Source of the DNA: Acidovorax sp. | GTDB taxonomy: Bacteria; Pseudomonadota; Gammaproteobacteria; Burkholderiales; Burkholderiaceae_C | Direction of reading: 5' to 3' | NCBI GenBank assembly: GCA_004210805.1 | Contig: SDXZ01000014.1 | Span: 1 to 47,147 of the forward strand | DNA: 47,147 nucleotides | The notes under the pieces: model-generated | Told to the model about the DNA's origin: nothing | What the model saw: only the letters and a program-made list of their open reading frames with translations | The model's database searches: none | Made by a program: the position numbers and the translations under genes | Part shown: positions 33,944 to 43,500 of the stretch, in pieces | Position numbering within the stretch: position 1 is the first letter of the stretch | How the letters are laid out: every line of letters starts with the position of its first letter

Positions 33944-33983
33944 CTCGCTCAGCGCAACACCTGATCTCCCCCTGACCCCGGCC
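33908..33983 (+). promoter_or_regulatory. leuA leader RNA stems (attenuator candidate)
   Basis: GGCCGGGGTC (33908-33917, inside the leader frame) is perfectly complementary to GACCCCGGCC (33974-33983). Between them GTTGCCTGA (33935-33943) pairs with TCAG and GCAAC (33949-33958) over the leader stop codon. A ribosome stalled on the CTA codons would cover the left arm of the long stem. No T-run follows, so the stop mechanism might be Rho-dependent or act on translation. Confidence 0.6.
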
Positions 33984-34048
33984 CGCGAACCACCCGTGCA
34001 CCGCGCATTTCTTTCAGCGCACCGCACACACCGTTCGTGGAGCCTCTC

Positions 34049-35734
34049 ATGATTGCCAAGCCCGCCACCAAGTACCAGCCCATTGCTCCGGTCGCATTGA
34101 CCGACCGCCAGTGGCCCACCCGCAGCATCACCCGCGCGCCCGTGTGGCTCTCCACCGATTTGCGCGACGGCAACCAGGCGCTGTTCGAGCCGATGAACGG
34201 CGAGCGCAAGATGAAGCTCTTTGAGGAGCTGGTGCGCATCGGCTTCAAGGAGATCGAGGTCGGCTTTCCGGCCGCATCGCAGACCGACTTCGACTTTGTG
34301 CGCCGCCTCATCGACGAGGACCTGATCCCCCATGACGTGACCATCATGGTCATGACCCAGTCGCGCGAGGACCTGATCGCGCGCACGGTGGAGGCCGTGA
34401 AGGGCGCGCCGCGCGCCATCGTGCACCTGTACAACGCCACCGCGCCCGCCTGGCGGCGCATCGTGTTCGGCATGAACGTGACGCAGGTGATGCAGCTCAT
34501 CGCACACCACGTGGGCTATTTGAAGCAGCTCACCGACGCGCAGCCCGCCACGCAGTGGACGCTGCAGTACTCGCCCGAGACCTTCAGCGCCACCGAGCTT
34601 GATGTGTCGCTCAAGGCCTGCCAGACGGCCATCGCGGCCTGGAACGCAGGCCCCGGCCGCCCCATCATCATCAACCTGCCCACCACGGTGGAAAACGCCA
34701 CGCCCAACGTGTTCGCCGACCAGATCGAGTGGATGGACCGGCGCCTCGCGCCCCGCGAGCACATCGTGCTGTCAGTGCACCCGCACAACGACCGCGGCAC
34801 CGGCGTGGCCGCGGCGGAGCTGGCGATGATGGCCGGCGCCGACCGCGTGGAAGGCTGCCTTTTTGGCAACGGCGAGCGCTGCGGCAACGTGGACATCGTG
34901 ACGCTGGCGCTCAACATGTACACACAGGGTGTGCACCCGAACCTCGTTTTTTCGGACATCACGTCGGTGGCGCGCATTGCCGAGGAATGCACCTCGCTGC
35001 CGGTGCACCCACGCCACCCCTACGCGGGCGACCTGGTATTCACTGCGTTCTCGGGTTCGCACCAGGACGCGATCAAGAAGGGCTTTGCCGCGCAGGACCC
35101 GAACGCGCTGTGGGAGGTGCCGTACTTGCCCATCGACCCCGCAGACCTCGGCCGCACGTACGACAGCGTGATCCGCGTGAACAGCCAGTCGGGCAAGGGC
35201 GGCATCGCCTTCTTGCTGGAGCGCGAACACGGCGTGGTGATGCCGCGCCGCATGCAGGTCGAATTCAGCGCCGTGGTGCAGCGCCAGACGGATGCGAGCG
35301 AGGGCGAGATGGGTGGCGAGGCGCTGTGGGATCTGTTCCAGACGACCTACCTGCGCGCGCCTGCGCAGCCGGCCATCGTGTGCCACAGCCACAAGCTCGA
35401 TGAAGACGGGCAGGGCATCGAGCTCGACGTGACCATCGACGGCACACGCCAGCATTTGCGCGGCCAGGGCAACGGGCCGATTGCCGCCACCGTGGATGCC
35501 CTCGGCCTGCCGCTGCGGGTGGACCACTACGAAGAGCGCGCCACCGGCACGGGTGCCAACGCCCAGGCGCTGGCCATTGTGGAAGCCGCGATGGAAGGCG
35601 TGGCGGGCTCCACCTTCGGCGCGGGCGCTAGCCACAACATCGTGACGGCGTCGGTGCTGGCCATCGTGAGCGTGGCCAACCGGCTGGCAGAGCGGCGCGC
35701 GGTGCCGCATGCGGCCACGAGCACCGTCGCCTGA
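34049..35734 (+). CDS. leuA: 2-isopropylmalate synthase
   Basis: A 561-residue enzyme, the long type II form, which condenses acetyl-CoA with 2-ketoisovalerate in the first committed step of leucine synthesis. The catalytic start motif is STDLRDGNQALFEPM, the metal histidines are in VLSVHPHNDRGTG, and GNGERCGNVDIVTLALNM is conserved. The C-terminal LeuA allosteric domain (from about residue 430, GIELDVTIDGTRQHLRGQGNGPIAA) carries leucine feedback. I prefer ATG 34049, with GGAG six bases upstream, over GTG 34037. Control by the leucine leader upstream is strongly suggested. A GNAT gene begins directly after the stop codon and shares the transcript. Confidence 0.95.
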   Translation: MIAKPATKYQPIAPVALTDRQWPTRSITRAPVWLSTDLRDGNQALFEPMNGERKMKLFEELVRIGFKEIEVGFPAASQTDFDFVRRLIDEDLIPHDVTIMVMTQSREDLIARTVEAVKGAPRAIVHLYNATAPAWRRIVFGMNVTQVMQLIAHHVGYLKQLTDAQPATQWTLQYSPETFSATELDVSLKACQTAIAAWNAGPGRPIIINLPTTVENATPNVFADQIEWMDRRLAPREHIVLSVHPHNDRGTGVAAAELAMMAGADRVEGCLFGNGERCGNVDIVTLALNMYTQGVHPNLVFSDITSVARIAEECTSLPVHPRHPYAGDLVFTAFSGSHQDAIKKGFAAQDPNALWEVPYLPIDPADLGRTYDSVIRVNSQSGKGGIAFLLEREHGVVMPRRMQVEFSAVVQRQTDASEGEMGGEALWDLFQTTYLRAPAQPAIVCHSHKLDEDGQGIELDVTIDGTRQHLRGQGNGPIAATVDALGLPLRVDHYEERATGTGANAQALAIVEAAMEGVAGSTFGAGASHNIVTASVLAIVSVANRLAERRAVPHAATSTVA

Positions 35735-36256
35735 ATGGGCTGGGCTGCAAAGATCCGCCCAGCCACCACGGGAGATGCGGCAGCGATCAGCCGGCTGATC
35801 CTGTCGCTGGCGCGCTTCTTCACCGTGGACCCCGGGGGACGGGGCGCTGAAGATTTCCTGTTGTCCCTGCAGCCCGATGCTGTCGCCGCGCGCCTGGCAT
35901 CGGCGTCGTTCAAGACCTGGGTGGCGGTGGCCGACGGGAGCGACGTAGCGGGCGTGATCGTGGTGCGCGGCGGCCATCATATTTTTCATCTGTTCGTGGC
36001 CGAGGCTTTTCAAGCGCAGGGTGGGGCGCGGGCGCTGTGGCGGCACGTATTGCCGCACCTGCCCCCAGGTGCCCGCGTGACGGTCAACGCCACGCTCTTT
36101 GCGCACGGTTTTTACGAACGCATGGGCTTTGTGGCTACCGGGCCTGCGGTGCAGACCGCGGGAATCGCTTTCATACCGATGGCTTGGCGATGCCATGGAG
36201 AAGGCGGCGGCGGTAGCAGTACGGGCAACCCTGCACCGCCACACGGCCCACACTGA
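35735..36256 (+). CDS. GNAT family N-acetyltransferase
   Basis: A 173-residue acetyltransferase-like protein. It starts with the GNAT pattern KIRPATTGDAAAISRLILSL. The acetyl-CoA region is degenerate (HHIFHLFVAEAFQAQGGARALW, where Q/RxxGxG/A would be expected), and it ends with the typical HGFYERMGFVATGP. The ATG follows the leuA stop codon with no gap, so it is translationally coupled. The tail after about residue 150 is low-complexity. The substrate is unknown; a link to leucine metabolism is suggested only by position. Confidence 0.8.
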   Translation: MGWAAKIRPATTGDAAAISRLILSLARFFTVDPGGRGAEDFLLSLQPDAVAARLASASFKTWVAVADGSDVAGVIVVRGGHHIFHLFVAEAFQAQGGARALWRHVLPHLPPGARVTVNATLFAHGFYERMGFVATGPAVQTAGIAFIPMAWRCHGEGGGGSSTGNPAPPHGPH

Positions 36257-36334
36257 CCTGGCAGGCACCGCAAAAACCGTTCAGCGCCGTGGGTCATCGC
36301 GGTGCAGGCTGCAACTCCATTAACCTTGCGCCCC

Positions 36335-36838
36335 ATGCGCGTTTTTCACAGCCTGGCTTTTGCTGCCTGCACCGTTGCCCTGCTGGCCTTGGCCGGCTGC
36401 GGCACCTCGCGGCCACCTTCACCGTCCTCGTCTTCGGCCCCGGTACGCACGACCCCGCCCCTGAACGCAGAGCAGGCGCACGACATTGCCATCCACGCGC
36501 TGGGCCTGGTGGGCACGCCATACCGCTTCGGCGGCAACACGCCCGACTCGGGTTTTGATTGCAGCGGGCTGATTGGGTATGTGTACCGCAACCAGGTCGG
36601 CACGCCACCGCCCCGCACGGTGGCGCAGCTGAGCAGCTGGGGCTATCCCGTAGACGGTGGCGAGCTGCGCGCGGGCGACCTGGTGGTGTTCGGCACGGGC
36701 CGCCAGCCCAACCATGCGGGCATCTATGTGGGCGAAGGGCGGTTTGTGCATGCGCCGTCGACCGGCGGCACGGTGCGGCTGGACCATTTGCAGTCGCGCC
36801 ACTGGTCGCGGCAGAACGCGGCGTTCCGGCGGCCTTGA
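36335..36838 (+). CDS. NlpC/P60 family lipoprotein (C40 peptidase)
   Basis: A 167-residue predicted lipoprotein that should cut peptide cross-links in peptidoglycan. The signal sequence ends in the lipobox LAGC (C22). After a serine/proline linker comes the catalytic domain: Cys76 in GFDCSGLIGYVY, the histidine in NHAGIYVGEGRFVHAP, and a third residue nearby. The short length matches single-domain members such as Spr/MepS. I chose ATG 36335, which begins the signal peptide. It stands alone; a GC-rich repeat follows. Confidence 0.9.
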   Translation: MRVFHSLAFAACTVALLALAGCGTSRPPSPSSSSAPVRTTPPLNAEQAHDIAIHALGLVGTPYRFGGNTPDSGFDCSGLIGYVYRNQVGTPPPRTVAQLSSWGYPVDGGELRAGDLVVFGTGRQPNHAGIYVGEGRFVHAPSTGGTVRLDHLQSRHWSRQNAAFRRP

Positions 36839-36847
36839 ATTCGGACA

Positions 36848-36975
36848 CCCCCCTGAGCGGCTTCGCCGCTTCCCCCCGCTCTCGCAACGCTGCGCGATGC
36901 GGGCAGGGGGACGACGCCCTTGCTGCGGGGCGGCCCTTGCTCGGCGTCTCTCGCCTGGGGCGCGCCAGTTGCGGG
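36848..36975 (-). repeat. GC-rich multi-hairpin intergenic repeat, copy 2
   Basis: Begins with CCCCCTGAGCGGCTTCGCCG, in which GAGCGGC and GCCGCT form a hairpin, and continues to GGGGCGGCCCTTGC. In reverse complement its ends resemble those of 4334-4500. Such blocks are frequent between genes in this bacterial family (recollection). The hairpin could end transcription of the NlpC/P60 gene. Confidence 0.5.
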
Positions 36976-37034
36976 CAGTGTGACCACATCGTCGGCCAGC
37001 CCATGCCCGCGGCCACGCGACAATCGGGGCCACC

Positions 37035-38141
37035 ATGACCCACGCACACCGCTCCGCCACACCGATTTCTACCCACGACACGACGCGCATTGACGACACG
37101 CGCATCAAGGCCGTGCGCCCGCTCATCACGCCCGCCCTGTTGCAAGAGTGGCTGCCCACGCCGGGCGCCGCGCAGGCGCTGGTGGAAACCAGCCGCACCG
37201 CCATCTCGCGGGTGTTGCAGGGCCAGAACGACCGGCTCATCGTCGTGGTGGGGCCTTGCTCCATCCACGACCATGGCCAGGCGATGGACTATGCGCGCCA
37301 GCTCAAGGTGCATGCCGACGCGCTGCAACAAGACCTGCTCGTCGTGATGCGCGTGTATTTCGAAAAACCGCGCACGACCGTGGGCTGGAAGGGTTACATC
37401 AACGACCCGCACCTGGATGGCAGTTTTGCCATCAACGAAGGTCTGGAGCTGGCGCGCCAGCTGCTGCTGGACGTGTTGGCCCTGGGCCTGCCCGTGGGCA
37501 CGGAGTTCCTCGATCTGCTGTCGCCGCAATTCATCAGCGACCTGGTGAGCTGGGGCGCAATCGGCGCGCGCACCACCGAAAGCCAGAGCCACCGCCAGCT
37601 GGCCAGCGGCCTGAGTTGCCCGGTGGGCTTCAAGAACGGCACTGACGGTGGCGTGAAGGTGGCCAGCGACGCCATCCAGGCGGCGCAGGCATCCCACGCC
37701 TTCATGGGCATGACGAAGATGGGCCAGGCCGCAATCTTTGAGACGCGTGGCAACCAGGACTGCCATGTGATCCTGCGCGGCGGCAAGCAGCCCAACTACC
37801 AAAAGGCCGATGTGGATGCGGCATGCGCCATGCTCAAGGCAGCGGGTCTGCGCGAGCAGGTCATGATCGACGTGAGCCATGCCAACAGCAGCAAACAGCA
37901 CCAGCGCCAGATCACCGTGGCCGACGAGGTGGCCCAGCAGGTGGCCGCGGGCGACCGGCGCATTACCGGCCTGATGATCGAAAGCCACCTGCAGGAAGGC
38001 CGCCAGGACATCGTGCCCGGCCAGACGCTGCAGCCCGGCGTATCCGTGACGGATGCCTGCATCAGCATGGCGCAGACCGTGCCGGTGCTCGAAGGTCTGG
38101 CGGCAGCGGTGCGGCAGCGTCGTTCCCACGCGCGGGCCTAA
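37035..38141 (+). CDS. aroG: 3-deoxy-7-phosphoheptulonate (DAHP) synthase, class I
   Basis: A 368-residue enzyme joining phosphoenolpyruvate and erythrose 4-phosphate, the entry to the shikimate pathway. Motifs of the AroFGH class are clear: IVVVGPCSIHDHGQA, RVYFEKPRTTVGWKG, GARTTESQSHRQLASG, and CPVGFKNGTDGGVKVA, with the metal cysteine in VVGPCSIHD. The N-terminal extension typical of feedback-regulated forms is present; which aromatic amino acid regulates it cannot be told from sequence. GACAAT at about 37018 may be the -10 element. It appears to be monocistronic. Confidence 0.94.
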   Translation: MTHAHRSATPISTHDTTRIDDTRIKAVRPLITPALLQEWLPTPGAAQALVETSRTAISRVLQGQNDRLIVVVGPCSIHDHGQAMDYARQLKVHADALQQDLLVVMRVYFEKPRTTVGWKGYINDPHLDGSFAINEGLELARQLLLDVLALGLPVGTEFLDLLSPQFISDLVSWGAIGARTTESQSHRQLASGLSCPVGFKNGTDGGVKVASDAIQAAQASHAFMGMTKMGQAAIFETRGNQDCHVILRGGKQPNYQKADVDAACAMLKAAGLREQVMIDVSHANSSKQHQRQITVADEVAQQVAAGDRRITGLMIESHLQEGRQDIVPGQTLQPGVSVTDACISMAQTVPVLEGLAAAVRQRRSHARA

Positions 38142-38305
38142 GCGGCGCACGGGGTGACGGCTCGGTAGCGCTCCCACAGCACGGAGCACGCGATGCGCGC
38201 TCCACCAACCAACGTGTCGGGGCGGCTCCACAGCGTCAGGCGGCTTGATTCGCGGGCCTCCACGGGTGTGGTCACGCTGCGGCCCTGTCGCAATGGACTG
38301 AAGGG

Positions 38306-38809
38306 TCAGTGCGGTCCCGGGGTGCGGCCCGCGTGCCGCTCGGCGAGGGCCGCCATATCCATGTTGCGGGCAGTGGCCAGCAGCGTGGCACACAGCGTCT
38401 CCTTACCATCCGCGTCCACCGCAAACACGTCGGACGCGCAGACGGTGAGCAGCCGCGCAGCATCCACCACCCGCCCCCGTGCCCGCAGGCAAATGCCGCG
38501 CGCAGGCGCCACGATTTTCACGGTAGCGTCCACGGTGGCGTTGACCCAGCCCGGTGGCAGCACGCTGCCGGCTGCGCCCACCGCAGCAAAGTCGGCCACG
38601 GCAAACACGGCAGTGGCCTGGAGTTGCCCGGGGCGAAAACAGAACGCCTCGCTCACGGGGATTTCCACCTCCACGAGACCGGGCTCGGCGCGCACAAAAC
38701 GCAGGCCCAGCGTGCGCGCCATGGGCATGGCGAGGACTGCTGCCTGGAGCTGCTCGATGGGTGTGGCGGGTGTGGCGGGTGGGGCGACGTCAGGTGCAGA
38801 AGAAGTCAT
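38306..38809 (-). CDS. PaaI/YbgC-like hotdog-fold thioesterase
   Basis: A 167-residue acyl-CoA thioesterase-like protein with one hotdog domain: GLVEVEIPVSEAFCFRPGQL, where the F-C-F-R-P-G-Q-L stretch begins the long helix, then AATAV-type helix residues and VNATVDATVKIVAPARG. Canonical PaaI has a catalytic aspartate/asparagine near the helix start; here the exact residue is uncertain. AAGGA lies eight bases upstream. Its ATG overlaps the stop of the MerR gene as ATGA, so the two are one operon. Confidence 0.85.
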   Translation of the reverse strand: MTSSAPDVAPPATPATPIEQLQAAVLAMPMARTLGLRFVRAEPGLVEVEIPVSEAFCFRPGQLQATAVFAVADFAAVGAAGSVLPPGWVNATVDATVKIVAPARGICLRARGRVVDAARLLTVCASDVFAVDADGKETLCATLLATARNMDMAALAERHAGRTPGPH

Positions 38810-39327
38810 GGCGTTTTCCTTGATCGGCTGGATGGGTGGGTTCGATGGGTACGGGGAACGGGCGTTGAGGGTGTTGGCGAAGCGGGCGCTTCTTGGACCA
38901 CCGCTGGAGCAGGCGCACCAGCAGACCGCACCCGCGGCCAGCCACCCTGGGGTGCCGCTGGCGGGGGGCGCTTGGCTTTGGCCTGCTGGGCTTGCAGCCA
39001 GGCCTGGTGGTCCAGCACACGCGCCTTCTGCGCCTCAAGTGCAGCGATTTGCTGGTCCAGCGCCGCGGCGCGCTCGCTCAAGGCTTCCACCATGGTGTTG
39101 ATGCGCAGCGTGCCGGCGCGGTAGGCCCCCAGGCGCTCCGCGATCTGCGGCAGGGAGAAGCCGAGCTGGCGCGACATGGCGATGAAAACCACCTCGCGCT
39201 GCAGGGCCGCGGGGTAGTCGCGGTAGCCGTTGGCGCGGCGGCGCGGCTGTAGCAGCCCCAGCCGCTCATAGTGGCGCAGCGCATGGACGGACACGGCAGT
39301 GCGTTGTGCAAGTTCAGAGATCTGCAT
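38806..39327 (-). CDS. MerR family transcriptional regulator
   Basis: A 173-residue regulator. The winged helix is MQISELAQRTAVSVHALRHY and YERLGLLQPRRRANGYRDY. The helical linker (SLPQIAERLGAYRAG) and the dimerising coiled coil (LSERAAALDQQIAALEAQKA) follow. After residue about 125 the tail is low-complexity, rich in proline and alanine. No metal-binding cysteine pair is present, so it belongs to a general, not metal-sensing, branch. It is translationally coupled to the thioesterase gene, the probable target along with itself. Confidence 0.9.
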   Translation of the reverse strand: MQISELAQRTAVSVHALRHYERLGLLQPRRRANGYRDYPAALQREVVFIAMSRQLGFSLPQIAERLGAYRAGTLRINTMVEALSERAAALDQQIAALEAQKARVLDHQAWLQAQQAKAKRPPPAAPQGGWPRVRSAGAPAPAVVQEAPASPTPSTPVPRTHRTHPSSRSRKTP

Positions 39328-39645
39328 GCCACCACACTAGCAAGCATGGCGCTGCACCAAGGTTGCCCAGGTGACTGCGTTTGGGGCAAACCCGCATGGC
39401 ATGCGCCGCCGTGCAACGGGGTCTGCGGTGTAGCATCCATGGTTCGGGGTGGCTTGCACGGCTTTTTTGCCCAGCAGCGGGGCGACAATGCAGTGCGGGC
39501 TGCCCCCGTCCTCCTCCGGTTTCCTTCAACTGCCCGACCCTTTGACGACGACGCTGCTTCCGTTTGATGGCAACGACCTCCAGGCCGCCCGGGCTCTGGC
39601 GTCGAGGCGCGCGCCAGCAGGCACAGCGATCGCATTGGCCTGACC
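39328..39645. other. intergenic stretch before the sensor gene
   Basis: 318 bases between the divergent MerR and GAF genes. GACAAT at 39483-39488 might be a -10 element for the sensor gene. A short open frame ending at 39643, three bases before the GAF start, shows no recognisable protein features. I see no repeat or structural RNA. Confidence 0.4.
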
Positions 39646-40596
39646 ATGCCTTCCGCCCACGCACCCGACGAGGCAGCGCGGCTCAAGGCTCTGCAGTCCT
39701 ACGCGATCCTGGACACCCCCTCCGAAGAAGGTTTTGACCAGCTGGCCACACTGGCCGCCCGCGTGTGCGATTGCCCCATTGCAGTGGTCAATTTTCTGGA
39801 CGGCGAGCGCCAGTGGTTCAAGGCGGCCGTCGGCGTGCCGTTTCAGCAGACCGAGCGCGCGATCGCGTTCTGCGCCCATGCCCTCAGTGGCAGCCGCGAG
39901 CCGGTGATCGTGACCGACGCCACGCAGCACCCCGTGTTTGCTGGCAATCCGCTGGTGACAGGCGAGCCCCACGTGCGTTTCTATGCCTGCGTGCCCCTGG
40001 TCACGCCTGAGGGCTTTGCGCTGGGGACCCTGGCGGTGGTGGACACCGTGCCCCGTGCCCTCGAAGACGGGCAACTCGAGGGTCTCAAGATTCTGGCCGG
40101 CCAGGCGATGGTGCAGCTGGAGCTGCGCCGCCAAAAGCGCCTTCTGGCGCAGTTGGTCGAAGAGCGCGACCAGATGCACGCCGAGATGCTGGCCCAGGGC
40201 GACGCGCTGCGCGCCGCGGGGCGCATTGCCCGCATCGGCGGCTGGACGCTGGAGCTGCCTGGCCTGCAGTGGACCTGGTCGCAGGAGATTGCAGCGGCCT
40301 ACGGCCTCGGTCAACGGCAAAGCCATCTGCCGCAGGTGCTGCAGCTTTTTGGCCCGCCACACCGGGCCGTGGTGCAGCGGGTGCTGGACGATTGCATCGA
40401 ACACGGCACGCCGTTCGACATCGAAGCCGAAGCCCTGATGCCCGGCGACCGGCGCCTGTGGGTGCGCGCCGCGGGGCAGGCATGCAAACCTTGTTCAAGG
40501 TACCGCCCGACCAGTTGCAGGCGGACAGCAGCTCCTGGACCTCGCGCCTGCACCCCGAGGACCACGACGTGGTCGTGGCCGGCATCCACGCCGTGA
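39646..40596 (+). CDS. N-terminal fragment of a GAF-PAS cyclic di-GMP sensor, frameshifted
   Basis: Residues about 1-160 are a GAF domain of the type that opens sensory proteins (LKALQSYAILDTPSEEGFDQ, AVVNFLDGERQWFK, FCAHALSGSREPVIVTDA). A coiled-coil stretch follows, then a PAS domain (about 185-280, RIARIGGWTLELPGLQWTW, FDIEAEALMPGDRRLWVRA). After residue 280 (CKPCSRYRPTSCRR) the sequence stops resembling any protein. The continuation of the sensor is in another frame from 40482, so a deletion or frameshift has hit the gene. Homologues would be single proteins of at least 1600 residues. The fragment alone has no catalytic domain. Confidence 0.75.
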   Translation: MPSAHAPDEAARLKALQSYAILDTPSEEGFDQLATLAARVCDCPIAVVNFLDGERQWFKAAVGVPFQQTERAIAFCAHALSGSREPVIVTDATQHPVFAGNPLVTGEPHVRFYACVPLVTPEGFALGTLAVVDTVPRALEDGQLEGLKILAGQAMVQLELRRQKRLLAQLVEERDQMHAEMLAQGDALRAAGRIARIGGWTLELPGLQWTWSQEIAAAYGLGQRQSHLPQVLQLFGPPHRAVVQRVLDDCIEHGTPFDIEAEALMPGDRRLWVRAAGQACKPCSRYRPTSCRRTAAPGPRACTPRTTTWSWPASTP

Positions 40597-43500
40597 TCGA
40601 TGGCCAGGACAGCCACTGGTCGCACGAGTACCGCTTCAGGCGGCAGGACGGCAGCTACGCCTGGGTGCTCGACCGCGGTTTTGTGATCCGTGATGGCGCC
40701 GGCAGTGCGGTGCGCATGGTGGGCGGCATGACCGACATCAGCGCCCAGAAGTTTGCCGAACTCGATGCGCTGCGCGACGCGCAGAACCACGCCGAGCTGC
40801 TCCAGGTGCAGCAGCGCATCTCGTCCATGGAGCTGCCCATGCCCGAGGCACTGCAGCTGGTGGCCGACACGGTGCTGCGCCAGACCCTGGCCAGCGGCGC
40901 GCTGGTGGAGCTGCTGCGCGACCAGCAGCTGGTGGCCCAGGCCGCGGCGGGTGACCACGTGCGCCCCGTGGGCCACCTGCTGCCGGTCAACCAGAGCCTG
41001 CTGTGGCCGGCGCTGCGCGAAGGCCGCACCGTCGTGTGCAACGACACCGAAGCCGAGGGCTGGGACATGGCCTCGCTGCCGCACCGCCACGGCGTGCGTT
41101 CCGTGATGGCCGTGCCGCTGCGCACGGCCGATGGCGTGGTGGGTTCGCTCAAGGTCATCTCGGACAAGGTCAACGCGTTCTCGCGCCGCGACTTGGCGCA
41201 TCTTGAGATCCTCACCGAGTCGCTGGGCGCCATGGTGCAGCTGCGCCATGTGGCCGGGCAACTGAAGGCGTCGGAGCAGCAGTACCGCATGCTGTTTGAC
41301 GAGCACCCGCACCCGATGTGGGTGTACGACAAGGAAACACTGCGCCTGCAGGCCGTGAACCAGTCGATGGTGACGCACTACGGCTACGCCGAGTCCGAGC
41401 TGCTGGCCATGCAGATGACCGACCTGTGGCCCGCCGAGCGCCGCGCCTTCATCAAGGCCAGCATCGACGCGATCCCGATGAGCCAGCGCAACAAGCCGGT
41501 TGTCAGCCGCCACCAGAAGAAGGACGGCGCGATGATGGACGTGGAGATCACGGCCGGCAGCATCAGCTTCAATGGCCGCGCCGCGCGCCAGGTGCTGGCC
41601 ACCGACGTGACCGAGCGCCTGCGCACCGAGCGCGAACTGGCGCGCATGGGCCGCGCCCAGCGCCTGTTGAGCGCCTGCAATGAGACCCTGGTGCGCGCCA
41701 CGTCGGAAACCGCGCTGCTGCAGGCCATCTGCCAGATTGCGGTGGACATCGGCGGCTACCGCATGGGCTGGGTGGGGTTTGCGCTGGACGACGAGCGCAA
41801 ATCCATCGAACCCGTGGCACACGCCGGACACAACCAGAACTACCTTGAAAACCTGAGGCTCTCCTGGTCCGAAGACGACCCCAACGGCCGCGGGCCGGCG
41901 GGCCGGGCCGTGCGCTCGGGCAAGCCCGTGATCGTGCAGGACATCCGCACCGACGGTGACTTTGGCGAGTGGACCGGGCGCATGCTGGAGCACGGCTTTC
42001 ACGGCCTCATTTGCCTGCCGCTGCGCCACCGCGATCGCGACCGTGAGCGCACCTTCGGGCTGCTGTACCTGTACGCGCCAGAAATCGTACAGATCAGCCC
42101 GGACGAAGCCGCGCTGCTGCAGCAGCTCTCCAACGACGTGGCCTTCGGCATCACCAGCCTGCGCGCGCACCAGGCGCAGCAGCGCATGCAGGCCTCGGTG
42201 CTCAAGGTGGCGGCCGCGGTGTCGGCCAGCACCGGCACCGAGTTTTTTGTGCAGCTGGTGCGCAACATGGCCGATGCCCTGGGCGCGCAGGGCGGGTGTG
42301 TGGTGCGGCTGCAGCCCACCACCGAGGGCAAGGCCCCCCGCGTTACCACGCTGGCCGCGGTGCTGGACGGGCACATGCTGCCCAACGACGAGTACGACCT
42401 CACGGGCACCCCCAGCATCCTGCTGCTGACCCAGCGCGAGTACGTGGTGACCGAGAAGGTGCAGCAGGCGTTTCCGGATGCGCCAGTGCTGCGCGCGGTG
42501 GGCGCCCAGGCCTACGCGGGCCAGCAGCTGTGCAACGCCGACGGCGAAGTGGTGGGCATCGTGTTTGTGCTGTTCCGCCAGCCCATTGCTGAGACGGATT
42601 TCATCACCTCCACCCTGCAGATTTTTGCCGCGCGTGCCTCGGCCGAAATCGACCGCCAGCTGGCCGACGCGCGCATCCGCCACCAGGCCTCGCTGCTGGA
42701 CAAGGCGCAGGACGCCATCCTGGTGCGCGATCTTGAGCACCGCATCATCTTCTGGAACAAAAGCGCCGAGCGCCTGTACGGCTGGTCGCAGCTGCAGGCG
42801 CTGGGGCAGTCGATCGAAACGCTGATCTACGACGACCCCACCCATTTCCGCCACGCCACGCAGACCGTGCTGGACCAGGGCGAGTGGACGGGCGAGATCA
42901 TGCAGTACCACCGCGACGGCAGCACCATCGAGGTCGAGGGCCGCTGGACGCTGGTGCGCGGCGACGACGGCCAGCCGCAGTCCATCCTGGCCATCAACAC
43001 CGACATCCGCCAGCGCAAGGCGAGCGAGCGCGAGATCCAGCGCCTGGCGTTCTATGACGCGCTCACCGGCCTGCCCAACCGCATGCTGCTGATGGACCGC
43101 ATGGGCCATGCGCTGGCCAACGCCCACCGCCGCCACCAGGGTGGCGCGCTGCTGTTCATCGACCTCGACAATTTCAAGACGCTGAACGACACCCTGGGCC
43201 ACGACCAGGGCGATCTGTTGCTGCAGCAGGTGGCGCAGCGCCTGAACACCTGCGTACGTAGCGTGGACACGGTGGCGCGCCTGGGCGGCGACGAGTTTGT
43301 GGTGATGCTCGAAGAGCTCAGCGCCAAGCCCCACGAGCTGGCGCTGCACGCCCGCGGCGTGGGCGAAAAAATCCTCACCATGCTGGCCGTGCCGTATGCC
43401 CTGGCGGGCTACCAGTACCGCAGCACGCCCAGCATCGGCATCGCACCGTTCACCGGCGAGCAGACCAGCGTGGGCGAGCTGCTCAAGCAGGCGGACCTGG

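Noticed and set aside
38138-38305. Open stretch continuing in the thioesterase frame after its stop codon, to a TAG overlapping the aroG stop
   Set aside because: It reads like a protein tail in places (LTLWSRPDTLVGG), but I recognise no family, and the thioesterase is complete without it. Chance openness in GC-rich DNA is enough.
39449-39643. Small open frame just before the GAF-PAS gene
   Set aside because: No ribosome site and no recognisable features; its end two bases before the next ATG is probably chance.
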